Under the pieces are notes generated by a model. It searched no databases. It saw only the letters and a list, made by a program, of their open reading frames with translations, and was not told the origin of the DNA. A stretch of DNA of 62,214 nt from Saprospiraceae bacterium. GTDB lineage: Bacteria > Bacteroidota > Bacteroidia > Chitinophagales > Saprospiraceae. Numbering within the stretch: the stretch's first letter is position 1; the number at the start of each line of letters is the position of its first letter. Where the stretch lies: assembly GCA_021604865.1 (NCBI GenBank), contig BQJU01000041.1, positions 1 through 62,214 of the forward strand. Reading direction: 5' to 3'. Positions 54,199 to 62,214 of the stretch are shown piece by piece. The position numbers and the translations under genes are program-made.

Positions 54199-55389
54199 TT
54201 GAAAACAGATGTTGTCATAATAGGTGCGGGGATAGTTGGACTGGCAACGGCCTACCAGCTGAGTCGGATGAGGCCTGAGTTGAAGATTTGTATTGTTGAA
54301 AAAGAAGCGGGACCAGCATTCCACCAAAGTAGTCATAATAGTGGCGTCATTCATTCTGGCATTTATTATAAGCCAGGGGGAAGTAAGGCCGTGAATTGCC
54401 GAAAAGGATATCAGTATTTGTTGGAATTTTGTGATCAGTACGGATTGGAATACGATATTTGCGGCAAGGTGATTGTCGCCACCACCAAAGCGGAAATTCC
54501 GCAGCTGGAAAGCATTTACCAACGGGGAATTGCTAATGGCCTGACAGGATTGAAAATATTGGATGCTGATGCAACACGGGAAAAAGAACCCCATGTAAGA
54601 GCGGTTCAATCGATCTGGGTTCCGCAGGCAGGCATTACCAATTATAAAAAGATTGCTCAAAAATACCTTGAACTGGTGTTACAAAATGGGGGTCAGGCAA
54701 AATTTGAAGCTCCCGTTATTGACATACAGAAAGAAAATAGACACCATCGGGTTATTACACCAAAAGAGGAGATAATAGCCCGGTTTATCATCAGTTGCGG
54801 TGGTTTGTATTCTGATAAAATTACAAAATTCACCAAAGTAGATTCACCAATTCAGATTCTTCCCTTTCGGGGAGAATATTACGAATTGAAATCTGAAAAG
54901 CAGCACCTGGTCCGCAACTTGATATACCCAGTGCCCAACCTGAACTTCCCTTTCCTGGGGGTGCATTATACCCGCATGATTGAGGGAGGCATAGAAGCGG
55001 GGCCTAATGCAGTTCTAGCCTTTAAAAGAGAAGGATACAGCCGTTGGGATATTGACCGGAAGGAATTATGGGAGACCCTATCCTATCCTGGTTTTCAAAA
55101 AATTGCCCGCCGCTATTGGCGTGATGGTTTGGGAGAATTTTACCGTTCTTTTTCTAAACAAGCCTTTGTAAAAGCCTTGCAACACCTGATCCCTGAAGTA
55201 ACTAGCGACGATCTGCAAAGAGGACGATCAGGTGTACGGGCCATGGCTTGTGATCCAGATGGTAATTTGCTGGACGACTATCGCCTGTTTGAAGCACCGG
55301 GTATCTTGCATGTTGCCAATGCGCCTTCGCCGGCAGCTACGGCTTCTCTGGCTATTGGGGAGATGGTGGCGGGGAGAGTGAGTGGGTGA
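54199..55389 (+). CDS. lhgO: L-2-hydroxyglutarate oxidase
   Basis: A 396-residue FAD-dependent oxidoreductase of the DAO superfamily. Landmarks are DVVIIGAGIVGLATAYQLSR (FAD Rossmann, residues 4-23), AFHQSSHNSGVIHSGIYYKP, YDICGKVIVATTKAEIPQLE, IPFRGEY-like ILPFRGEYYELKSEK, and FLGVHYTRMIEGGIEAGPNA then VLAFKREGY, which together mark LhgO. It oxidises L-2-hydroxyglutarate, a by-product of central metabolism, to 2-oxoglutarate. It starts with TTG at 54199: the in-frame stop is 18 bp upstream and no ATG lies between. Its neighbours do not indicate a pathway link, and it may merely precede the polysaccharide locus. Confidence 0.95.
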   Translation: MKTDVVIIGAGIVGLATAYQLSRMRPELKICIVEKEAGPAFHQSSHNSGVIHSGIYYKPGGSKAVNCRKGYQYLLEFCDQYGLEYDICGKVIVATTKAEIPQLESIYQRGIANGLTGLKILDADATREKEPHVRAVQSIWVPQAGITNYKKIAQKYLELVLQNGGQAKFEAPVIDIQKENRHHRVITPKEEIIARFIISCGGLYSDKITKFTKVDSPIQILPFRGEYYELKSEKQHLVRNLIYPVPNLNFPFLGVHYTRMIEGGIEAGPNAVLAFKREGYSRWDIDRKELWETLSYPGFQKIARRYWRDGLGEFYRSFSKQAFVKALQHLIPEVTSDDLQRGRSGVRAMACDPDGNLLDDYRLFEAPGILHVANAPSPAATASLAIGEMVAGRVSG

Positions 55390-55720
55390 GTGGGTGAAAA
55401 ATAGTTGATTGGAAATGAACCCTTTTTTGGGTGGCCTTCGTACCCTATATAGGGTAGATGCGATTTGAAAAATAAAGTAACCTTAGAGGGCATAAGAATA
55501 GATTTTGCGTTTAGTTCTTGTTTGGAGGCCAACTATTTGGCTGTAAAGGATCACTTTTCACTTCCAAACAAGCCAATAATAGAAACAAAACCCTGTTTTG
55601 GAAAAAGAATTTAAAGGATAGTATTAAACCAAATAAGCAGAAATCTGTCTGCAATAGGCCGATAGAGGGCCGGGAAAGGGACAATTCCGGAGCAAAAACT
55701 GCGATGAACAATTATAAGCC
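55390..55720. repeat. Gene-free interval with dispersed repeat copy
   Basis: It contains the perfect palindrome ACCCTATATAGGGT near 55448, and CTTGTTTGGA (55517-55526) pairing with TCCAAACAAG (55563-55572). Between these arms lies GTTTGGAGGCCAAC and AAAGGATCACTTTT, shared with the minus strand at 25580-25640. No gene is credible. Confidence 0.7.
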
Positions 55721-56866
55721 ATGACAACAACGAGACCAGCCATTCAGATGGTTGACCTTAAGGGTCAGTATCTAAAAATAAAGAAAGAAGTTGATTCGGC
55801 ATTGATGGAAGTGCTCGATTCCTGTGCCTACATCAACGGTCCAAAAGTAAATGAATTCCAATCCAATCTGGAGCAATACTTGGGCGCAAAACACGTCATT
55901 CCCTGTGCCAATGGTACAGATGCCTTGCAGATAGCACTGATGGCATTAGGGTTAAAGCCTGGTGATGAAGTGATCGTGCCTGCTTTCACTTATGTCGCCA
56001 CTGCTGAGGTTATCGCCTTGCTTGAATTGCGTCCGGTGATGATAGACGTTGACCCGCATACCTTCAATATCACTGCCGATTTGATCGAGCCAATGATTAG
56101 CGCCAAAACCAAGGCCATCGTTCCTGTAAATCTTTTTGGTCAAAGCTGTGATATGGAGCCTATCATGAAGCTGGCACAAAAACACAAGCTTTTTGTTGTG
56201 GAAGACAATGCTCAGGCTATTGGCGCTGACTACCATCTCCAGGACGGAAGTCAGCAAAAAACGGGTTGTATCGGACATATTGGGTGTACCTCCTTTTATC
56301 CATCCAAAAATCTGGGTGCTTACGGTGATGGTGGTGCCTTGTATACCAATGATGACGAGCTGGCCAAAAAGTGCCGAATGATTGCCAATCATGGGCAAAC
56401 CAAACGCTACTACCACGATATGGTAGGTGTCAACTCCCGATTGGATTCGATACAGGCTGCCATTCTCAATGTCAAATTGGCTCACCTGGACGAATATGCT
56501 GCTGCACGTCAGAAAGCTGCAGCGTATTACGACAAAGCCTTTGCGGAAATCAGCCAATTGCAAATTCCTGCCCGCCAGCATAATTCCTCTCATGTTTTTC
56601 ACCAATATACCCTGATCGTAAAAGATGGAAGGCGTGATGAACTGCAAGCCTATCTACAAGAAAAGGGTATCCCCAATATGATCTATTATCCTGTTCCGCT
56701 TTATGAACAAGAGGCCTACAAAGATAGCATGGATCAGAAAATCACGAAACTGGAGGTCACCGATTATCTATGTCGGACCGTTATTTCTCTTCCCATGCAT
56801 ACGGAACTTGACGAGGAAACACTCGCCTATATTTGCGACGGGGTGAAAGGATTTTTTGCAGACTAA
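55721..56866 (+). CDS. wbpE: UDP-3-oxo-GlcNAcA aminotransferase (WbpE type)
   Basis: A 381-residue DegT/DnrJ/EryC1 aminotransferase. The PLP Lys is in CTSFYPSKNLGAYGDGGALY near residue 190; other blocks are IPCANGTDALQIALMALGLK, DEVIVPAFTYVATAEVIALL, FVVEDNAQAIGADY and VGVNSRLDSIQAAILNVKLA. These match WbpE/WlbC closely, which transfers an amino group to the 3-keto sugar UDP-3-oxo-GlcNAc-uronate using glutamate. WbpA, WbpB and WbpD are encoded downstream, so the pathway to UDP-2,3-diacetamido-2,3-dideoxy-glucuronate is complete. It begins the polysaccharide operon, 35 bp before wbpA. Confidence 0.92.
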   Translation: MTTTRPAIQMVDLKGQYLKIKKEVDSALMEVLDSCAYINGPKVNEFQSNLEQYLGAKHVIPCANGTDALQIALMALGLKPGDEVIVPAFTYVATAEVIALLELRPVMIDVDPHTFNITADLIEPMISAKTKAIVPVNLFGQSCDMEPIMKLAQKHKLFVVEDNAQAIGADYHLQDGSQQKTGCIGHIGCTSFYPSKNLGAYGDGGALYTNDDELAKKCRMIANHGQTKRYYHDMVGVNSRLDSIQAAILNVKLAHLDEYAAARQKAAAYYDKAFAEISQLQIPARQHNSSHVFHQYTLIVKDGRRDELQAYLQEKGIPNMIYYPVPLYEQEAYKDSMDQKITKLEVTDYLCRTVISLPMHTELDEETLAYICDGVKGFFAD

Positions 56867-56901
56867 ATATAACCAAACCCATCATAATCAAGCGTAAAAC
56901 T

Positions 56902-58197
56902 ATGTTTATCAAAGCCCTAAAAGAAAAAAAGAAAAAAATCTCAGTTATCGGACTGGGATATGTAGGTTTACCACTAGCACTGGAGCTTGCTAAAAAATTT
57001 AGTGTCATTGGTCTCGACATCAGTGAATCGAGAGTAGAGCAGATGAAAAAAGGTGTCGATCCGTCGAATGAATTGGAGGCTAGTGCCTTTTTGGACAAAG
57101 ACATTGAATTTACCTCCAAGACAAAGGACTTAAAACGGGCCCATTTTCACATTGTGGCAGTGCCGACTCCCGTTGACGACCACAAAGTACCCAACCTGCG
57201 GCCATTACTGAGTGCTGCGGAGTCGGTTGGTAAAAACCTAAAAAAAGGAGATTACGTCGTTTTTGAATCAACGGTCTACCCTGGTTGTACCGAGGAAGAT
57301 TGTTTGCCCATCCTGGAAGAAAAATCAGGCCTCAAATTGGGTAAGGATTTCAAAATCGGTTATTCTCCCGAACGCATCAATCCAGGAGATAAGGAACATA
57401 CCGTGGATAAAATCCTCAAGGTGGTTTCAGGTAGCGATGAGGAAGCGTTGGAAGTGATTGCAGAAGTATATGGAGCTATTATTACCGCGGGCATATATAA
57501 AGCTACAACGATTAAAGTAGCTGAATCGGCCAAGGTAATTGAGAATACTCAACGAGACCTTAATATAGCCTTCATGAACGAATTGTCCATGATCTTTGAC
57601 ACAATGGATATTGATACGAATGCGGTTTTGGAAGCTGCTGGTACCAAATGGAACTTCCTGCCCTTTTCTCCAGGTCTTGTTGGCGGGCATTGTATTGGGG
57701 TAGATCCCTACTACCTGCTGCATAAGGCCACAAAATTGGGCTTTAGTCCCCAAGTGATCACCAGTGGACGTGCCACCAATGACGGTATGCCGGCTTTTAT
57801 TGCCAAACGGCTGGTACAGATGCTGATCAAAAAGGGCAAAAACCCAAGCCAGTGTAAAGTACTGGTATTAGGCATCACCTTTAAAGAAAATGTTTCTGAC
57901 ATTCGCAACTCAAAAGTAGCGGACCTCATAAAAGAATTGATGAATTTTTCTGTCAATGTTCACCTCACCGATCCACACGCTTCTCCAAATGAGGTGGCAC
58001 ACGAATATGGCCTGACCATGATTGACGAAATTTCAAAGAATTACGACGCCGTCATTGCTGCCGTTTGTCACGAGCAATATAAAAAACTGGACCAAGGTTA
58101 TTTTAAATCTATCATGAATGGTGACCCCATTTTGATGGATTTGAAGGCTATGTATCCAACTCCGCCGGAGAATGGATTGGAGATTTGGAGGCTTTAG
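56902..58197 (+). CDS. wbpA: UDP-N-acetylglucosamine 6-dehydrogenase (WbpA/TviB type)
   Basis: A 431-residue nucleotide-sugar dehydrogenase. The NAD motif ISVIGLGYVGLPLALELAKK starts at residue 13, the central TIKVAESAKVIENTQRDLNI and the active-site Cys in GLVGGHCIGVDPYYL near residue 263 are intact, and LGITFKENVSDIRNSKVADL is the C-terminal signature. The HCIGVDPYYL form is typical of the WbpA/TviB group, which oxidises UDP-GlcNAc to UDP-GlcNAc-uronate in two steps. It feeds WbpB. The ATG near 56902 (MFIKALKEKKKK) is preferred over the in-frame start 69 bp upstream, which overlaps wbpE. Confidence 0.94.
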   Translation: MFIKALKEKKKKISVIGLGYVGLPLALELAKKFSVIGLDISESRVEQMKKGVDPSNELEASAFLDKDIEFTSKTKDLKRAHFHIVAVPTPVDDHKVPNLRPLLSAAESVGKNLKKGDYVVFESTVYPGCTEEDCLPILEEKSGLKLGKDFKIGYSPERINPGDKEHTVDKILKVVSGSDEEALEVIAEVYGAIITAGIYKATTIKVAESAKVIENTQRDLNIAFMNELSMIFDTMDIDTNAVLEAAGTKWNFLPFSPGLVGGHCIGVDPYYLLHKATKLGFSPQVITSGRATNDGMPAFIAKRLVQMLIKKGKNPSQCKVLVLGITFKENVSDIRNSKVADLIKELMNFSVNVHLTDPHASPNEVAHEYGLTMIDEISKNYDAVIAAVCHEQYKKLDQGYFKSIMNGDPILMDLKAMYPTPPENGLEIWRL

Positions 58198-58294
58198 GGA
58201 AAAGTGATAGGGTGTGGTGAAGGAACGAGGAATAGTCCAACAGAGGATTAGTTTTATTTAGAACCAATTCCATTTGAAAACTTAAATTATTAAA

Positions 58295-58849
58295 GTGATC
58301 AATTCAACAACGACATATTCCAACCAATTAGACAAAACCGAGGCCCGGTGGTTTGCTGTGTATACCAAATACAAGCGGGAGAAACAGGTGCACCTACGTC
58401 TGGAGGAAAAAGGGATTGAAAATTACCTCCCCTTGCAGCAGGTTACCCGACACTATACGCGCAAGGTAGTGCAGGTAGAATTACCGCTAATCAGTTGTTA
58501 TCTTTTTGTAAAAATCACCAAATCTGAGTACGTTCCTGTATTGGAAGTGCCGGATGTTGTTAAATTTGTGCGCTTTTCCCGCAACCTGATTGCCATTCCG
58601 GAAAGGGAAATCGATTTGATCCGACGGGTAGTGGGTGAGGAAATGGAAATCGAGGTAGAACCCAGCTCCTTCCAAATCGGTGATCTGGTTGAAATTATTG
58701 GCGGCAACCTGACCGGATTGCAAGGTAAATTGTTGCAGCAGGCTGGCAAAAATAACATCTTGCTGGAGTTGAATAGTCTGGGTTATCAGATGCGCATGCA
58801 TGTAGATCCGAAGTTGTTGAGAAAGATTGGTGGGAAGCGGATGGCTTAG
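58295..58849 (+). CDS. UpxY-family NusG-like transcription antiterminator
   Basis: A 184-residue NusG paralogue. The NGN domain (about 15-115) begins ARWFAVYTKYKREKQVHLRL and includes LPLISCYLFVKITKSEYVPV and FVRFSRNLIAIPEREIDLIR. A KOW domain follows at about 125-180 (IGDLVEIIGGNLTGLQGKLL). UpxY proteins let polymerase read through terminators in capsule operons. It is encoded in the middle of the polysaccharide locus, so it probably promotes transcription of the downstream genes. The start is GTG at 58295. Upstream, 58198-58294 has no gene. Confidence 0.92.
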   Translation: MINSTTTYSNQLDKTEARWFAVYTKYKREKQVHLRLEEKGIENYLPLQQVTRHYTRKVVQVELPLISCYLFVKITKSEYVPVLEVPDVVKFVRFSRNLIAIPEREIDLIRRVVGEEMEIEVEPSSFQIGDLVEIIGGNLTGLQGKLLQQAGKNNILLELNSLGYQMRMHVDPKLLRKIGGKRMA

Positions 58850-59308
58850 AGATGTGGAGAGAGGGTGAGAGGGTGATCAGAGTGAGGGAGAAAAATGTAA
58901 AAAATGTCGACTATACTTATAAGGTTACGTCGTCTGAGATGAGGCTATTATATTGAGCTTTGTGGATTTGGAGTGATTGCTCCGATCCTAGTATTTAATG
59001 AGGCAATTAAACATACCGAAAAGACAACCTATTGTCATTGGGGGAAAAATCCGCTGCGAATTTTCAAAGGCGAAGCCGTATGTTTTCGGTAACCTTTGGG
59101 GGTTTATCGGTCGCGTGAGCGCTGCGGAGAGGCGGTGTGCAACACCGGACGAGCCCTATAGGGGCGAAGGCTGAACGATAGTGAACCTCATAGCCTAGCG
59201 ACCCCACTCCGTCAATTTTTCTCCGAAACCGGGATATCCCGAATATTTTGAACGGAACCGGGTGGGGGCACGCCCAAACCAACCACTTCACTAAAAAACA
59301 GGTACTTG
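58850..59308. repeat. Gene-free interval with GC-rich palindromic element
   Basis: Between upxY and wbpD. It contains CGGTGT (59133-59138), GCA loop, ACACCG (59142-59147), the palindrome CGGGATATCCCG near 59230, and CCGGGTGGGGGCACGCCCAA at 59258-59277, nearly matching 46521-46540. It belongs to the same dispersed family. Such structure right after an antiterminator gene could also act as a pause or termination site. Confidence 0.65.
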
Positions 59309-59914
59309 ATGAGTGATTATTACCAACATCCTACTGCGATAGTCGACGAGGGAGCTCAAATTGGACCCAATACCAAGGTGTGGCATTTTTGTCACATTAT
59401 GGGTGGTGCCCAAATTGGTGCGGACTGTAGTCTTGGGCAGAATGTATTTGTGGCCAATGGTGTGGTATTGCGCAATAATGTGAAGGTGCAGAATAACGTA
59501 TCTATATATGAAGGTGTAGTCTGTGAAGATGATGTCTTCCTGGGGCCTTCGATGGTGTTTACCAATGTACTGAACCCGCGCAGCGCGGTGAATCGCAAGA
59601 ATGAATACCGCCGAACACTGGTAGGTAAAGGTGCTTCAATTGGCGCCAACGCTACTATCGTTTGTGGGCATGATATTGGCGCTTATGCCTTTATTGGTGC
59701 CGGCGCTGTGGTGACTAAAACCGTACCGGCTTATGCCCTGATGGTTGGAAATCCTGCTCGCCAGCTTGGCTGGATGAGTGAACATGGAGCACGATTGGCG
59801 TTTGATGAGAAAGGGTTGGCGGTATGCCCGGAAAGTGGGATGAAATATAGGAAAGAAGGAACAATCCTTGTGGTTAGGGAGGTATCGGAATCGGAGGATG
59901 AGGAGAGAGGGTGA
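59309..59914 (+). CDS. wbpD: UDP-GlcNAc3NA N-acetyltransferase (WbpD type)
   Basis: A 201-residue left-handed beta-helix acyltransferase with hexapeptide repeats ([80 protein letters not shown]). [20 protein letters not shown] and [20 protein letters not shown] are WbpD-specific. WbpD acetylates the 3-amino group made by WbpE, using acetyl-CoA, to give UDP-2,3-diacetamido-2,3-dideoxy-glucuronate. I start at the ATG at 59309; a TTG directly before it is also in frame. The gene is separated from wbpE/wbpA by upxY and a palindromic interval. Confidence 0.94.
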   Translation: MSDYYQHPTAIVDEGAQIGPNTKVWHFCHIMGGAQIGADCSLGQNVFVANGVVLRNNVKVQNNVSIYEGVVCEDDVFLGPSMVFTNVLNPRSAVNRKNEYRRTLVGKGASIGANATIVCGHDIGAYAFIGAGAVVTKTVPAYALMVGNPARQLGWMSEHGARLAFDEKGLAVCPESGMKYRKEGTILVVREVSESEDEERG

Positions 59915-60035
59915 TGTGGTGAGACTGACTCGCAGAGTGACTTGGTTGAAGAAAGATTGAACACAACGTATTATTAAAACCCTAAATAAATAGGGAGGAT
60001 CAGAGCATGCTCGCATTCCTTCCGGCTTAAAACTT

Positions 60036-61001
60036 ATGAAAAACTTTGCACTTATTGGTGCTGCAGGTTATGTGGCACCCAGGCACATGGAAGCAATAAA
60101 AGCTACCGGCAATAATCTGGTTGCAGCCTTGGATCGTAGCGATTCAGTAGGCATTATGGATAGTTATTTTCCGAAAGCAGACTTCTTTGTTGAATTTGAA
60201 CGCTTTGACCGCCATCTGGAAAAGCTGAAGCGCGACGGAGTGACTACCCATTTTGTGAGCGTTTGTTCGCCAAATTATTTACATGATTCGCACATTCGTT
60301 TTGGATTGAGACAGGGGGCAGATGTGATATGTGAAAAACCATTGGTGCTGAATCCTTGGAATATTGATGCCCTTGAAGAGATTTGCGAAGAGACCGGCGG
60401 TCATGTGTACAATATTTTGCAGCTGCGACTTCATCCCAGTGTAATTGAGTTGAAGAAAAAAGTAGATGCCGCTCCAGCCGGGAAAATATTTGATGTGGAC
60501 CTGACTTATCTAACTTCCCGTGGCCACTGGTATTACACCAGCTGGAAAGGTGATTTATCAAAATCTGGAGGAATTGCCACGAATATCGGCGTACATTTTT
60601 ATGATATGTTGGGCTGGATATTTGGCAATGTTAAAGAAAATCGGGTACACCTTCACACCCATGACCGGGCAGCTGGCTACCTGGAGCTTGAAAAAGCACG
60701 GGTAAAGTGGTTTCTGAGTATCAACTATGATACCATCCCCGAAGCCCGCAAGGCAAAGGGATCAAGCACCTACCGTTCCCTCAAAATTGAAGGGGAAGAA
60801 TTTGAATTTACTGGCGGATTTAACGATCTGCATACCCATAGTTACCAAAAAGTGCTTGAAGGACAGGGTTTTAGTATCAATGAATCCCGCCAGGCCATTG
60901 ATATCGTTCACCAGATTCGTCACGCTCAGCCTGTAGGGCTGGACGAAATGGCGCATCCGCTGGCACAATTACCGCTTTCTCGACACCCTTTTGATAAATA
61001 G
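60036..61001 (+). CDS. wbpB: UDP-GlcNAcA 3-dehydrogenase (WbpB type)
   Basis: A 321-residue Gfo/Idh/MocA oxidoreductase. NFALIGAAGYVAPRHMEAIK binds NAD, FVSVCSPNYLHDSHIRFGLR precedes the catalytic DVICEKPLVLNPWNIDALEE (the EKP motif), and YNILQLRLHPSVIELKKKV is a WbpB-like segment. WbpB oxidises carbon 3 of UDP-GlcNAc-uronate, giving the keto sugar that WbpE aminates. In Pseudomonas the WbpB/WbpE pair recycles NAD with 2-oxoglutarate; the nearby lhgO, which makes 2-oxoglutarate, may be coincidental. The gene is 121 bp after wbpD. Confidence 0.94.
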   Translation: MKNFALIGAAGYVAPRHMEAIKATGNNLVAALDRSDSVGIMDSYFPKADFFVEFERFDRHLEKLKRDGVTTHFVSVCSPNYLHDSHIRFGLRQGADVICEKPLVLNPWNIDALEEICEETGGHVYNILQLRLHPSVIELKKKVDAAPAGKIFDVDLTYLTSRGHWYYTSWKGDLSKSGGIATNIGVHFYDMLGWIFGNVKENRVHLHTHDRAAGYLELEKARVKWFLSINYDTIPEARKAKGSSTYRSLKIEGEEFEFTGGFNDLHTHSYQKVLEGQGFSINESRQAIDIVHQIRHAQPVGLDEMAHPLAQLPLSRHPFDK

Positions 61002-61118
61002 AGTGTGGGACTAAGGAGTGATGGAATGTGGGTGTGAGGCAGTCTCAGATATTCGAGTGTAATTACTTGTTAGATAACGTAAATACCCCCAATAACACTA
61101 AATCCTAAACTAAAGAAC

Positions 61119-62171
61119 ATGAAAATACTCATTACAGGGACTGCAGGATTCATCGGTTACCACCTCACCAAACGAATGGTGGAACGTGGTGATGAAGTAG
61201 TTGGCCTGGATTGTATCAATGATTATTACGATGTCAATCTGAAATATAATCGCCTGGCTGATTTAGGCATTAACAAAGACGACATTAAGGCCAATTCGCT
61301 GACGCAAAGCGAAAAATACCCCAGCTTACGTTTCACCTTGCTGAAGCTGGAAGATCAGGAAAATATGAATGCGCTCTTTGAGCGGGAAAAATTTGACGCC
61401 GTTTGCAATCTAGCGGCCCAGGCTGGTGTACGTTACAGCCTGATCAATCCACAGGCTTACGCCAATAGTAATATTTTAGGATTTATCAATATCCTGGAAT
61501 GCTGCCGTCATCACCAAGTCAAACACCTGGCGTATGCCAGTAGCTCCAGTGTATATGGCCTTAACGAAAAAATGCCCTTTTCGACTTCCGATAATGTAGA
61601 CCATCCGGTTTCGCTGTATGCTGCCAGCAAAAAAAGCAATGAGTTGATGGCGCATACCTACAGTCACCTGTTTGGTGTGCCGACTACCGGATTGCGCTTT
61701 TTTACGGTCTATGGCCCCTGGGGTCGGCCGGATATGGCCTTATTCCTTTTTACAAAGGCGATCCTGGCCAATGAGCCCATCAAGGTATTTAACTACGGAA
61801 AGATGGTCCGGGATTTTACCTACGTAGATGATATTGTAGAAGGCATCGTTCGGGTAATCGACCATCCTCCTACTGGTAATACGGCATGGACCGGCAAACA
61901 ACCTGATCCTTCTTCTTCCAATGCCCCATACAAAATCTACAACATCGGCAATAACAATCCTATAGAGCTGATGGATTTCATCAAAGCGATCGAAAAAGCG
62001 CTGGGCAAAGAGGCAGAAAAACAAATGTTACCCATCCAACCGGGTGATGTATCTGCTACCTATGCTAACGTCGATGATCTGGTGAAAGACCTGGGTTATA
62101 AGCCGGAGACTACGGTGCAGGAGGGGATTGATGCGTTTATTGGGTGGTATAGGGAATATTATGGGGTTTAG
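61119..62171 (+). CDS. NAD-dependent UDP-glucuronate 4-epimerase-type enzyme
   Basis: A 350-residue SDR epimerase. The NAD motif ITGTAGFIGYHLTKRMVERG is at residues 4-23; catalytic SSSVYG near 146 and YAASKKSNE (Y-x-x-x-K) near 170 are intact. RFFTVYGPWGRPDMALFLFT and FNYGKMVRDFTYVDDIVEGI place it in the GalE-like group close to UDP-glucuronate 4-epimerases (CapI/LspL type), with an insert after residue 45 (NRLADLGINKDDIKANSLTQ) typical of that clade. It probably supplies UDP-GalA, or may act on the diacetamido sugar. The gene follows wbpB and ends 43 bp before the window edge, so the operon continues. Confidence 0.9.
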   Translation: MKILITGTAGFIGYHLTKRMVERGDEVVGLDCINDYYDVNLKYNRLADLGINKDDIKANSLTQSEKYPSLRFTLLKLEDQENMNALFEREKFDAVCNLAAQAGVRYSLINPQAYANSNILGFINILECCRHHQVKHLAYASSSSVYGLNEKMPFSTSDNVDHPVSLYAASKKSNELMAHTYSHLFGVPTTGLRFFTVYGPWGRPDMALFLFTKAILANEPIKVFNYGKMVRDFTYVDDIVEGIVRVIDHPPTGNTAWTGKQPDPSSSNAPYKIYNIGNNNPIELMDFIKAIEKALGKEAEKQMLPIQPGDVSATYANVDDLVKDLGYKPETTVQEGIDAFIGWYREYYGV

Positions 62172-62214
62172 GGGGAGTGTGCAAAAGAGGGGCTGTAAGG
62201 GTGATGAGGTTTAG

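Overview
This window comes from a chromosome of a Bacteroidota bacterium, most likely a Saprospiria-like (Haliscomenobacter/Lewinella-type) lineage. Direct indicators are two proteins with type IX secretion C-terminal sorting domains, several TAnnTTTG-type -7 promoter boxes, a TPR-LytS kinase with a LytTR regulator, a UpxY antiterminator, and a metal-dependent type KdsA. The lineage is an inference from these families; no rRNA or tRNA gene was found.

Layout. 1-3299: a CRISPR array with 50 complete identical 30-nt repeats, cut off by the left window edge, with no cas gene in view. The handle-like end of the repeat (ATTGAAAC on the minus strand) places the leader at 3300-3519. 3520-12010: a large secreted sortilin/BNR-repeat protein, a lipoprotein serine hydrolase, an ECF sigma factor with a membrane TonB/carboxypeptidase-regulatory partner, a bacilliredoxin and pdxH. 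12011-12701: a gene-free stretch with three minus-strand terminators, two of them in a tandem repeat just upstream of pdxH. 12702-19461: a TetR-TolC-adaptor-RND efflux operon with a recognisable operator. 19701-25418: a MocA-like nucleotidyltransferase, a DUF4197 protein, CvfB, and a TPR histidine kinase / LytTR regulator pair with a 51-residue peptide gene carrying a Gly-Gly motif between them. 25806-33963: a voltage-gated K+ channel, DoxX, a COG2509 flavoprotein, two small paralogous exported proteins, kdsA, an outer-membrane barrel, a phosphoesterase and an alpha/beta hydrolase. 34602-44344: VWA protein, lepA, OmpA, a T9SS cargo protein, an AraC-like regulator, a membrane protein and a di-haem peroxidase.

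44508-46387 is an AT-rich two-gene cassette (ABC-type AAA ATPase plus DUF4276 TOPRIM-like protein, overlapping by 7 bp). It looks horizontally acquired and resembles anti-phage ATPase/TOPRIM pairs. It is followed by a GC-rich palindromic element and then a MacAB-type exporter operon with two different permeases (46629-51208).

51831 to the end: a lipoprotein, an NrtR-type Nudix regulator divergent from a winged-helix/nucleotidyltransferase-fold protein, an L-2-hydroxyglutarate oxidase, and the start of a surface polysaccharide locus. That locus holds all four enzymes that turn UDP-GlcNAc into UDP-2,3-diacetamido-2,3-dideoxy-glucuronic acid (WbpA, WbpB, WbpE, WbpD), plus a UpxY/NusG antiterminator and a UDP-glucuronate 4-epimerase-type enzyme.

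The intergenic DNA is rich in dispersed repeats: palindromic GC-rich elements with triloop hairpins, a 12-mer AGAGCTTGTTTG in several copies, a 15-bp minisatellite before ompA, and a repeated element shared by 25.6 kb and 55.5 kb. The strongest candidates for something undescribed are the Gly-Gly peptide inside the TPR-kinase/LytTR locus, the ATPase/DUF4276 cassette, and the tandem terminator units upstream of pdxH.
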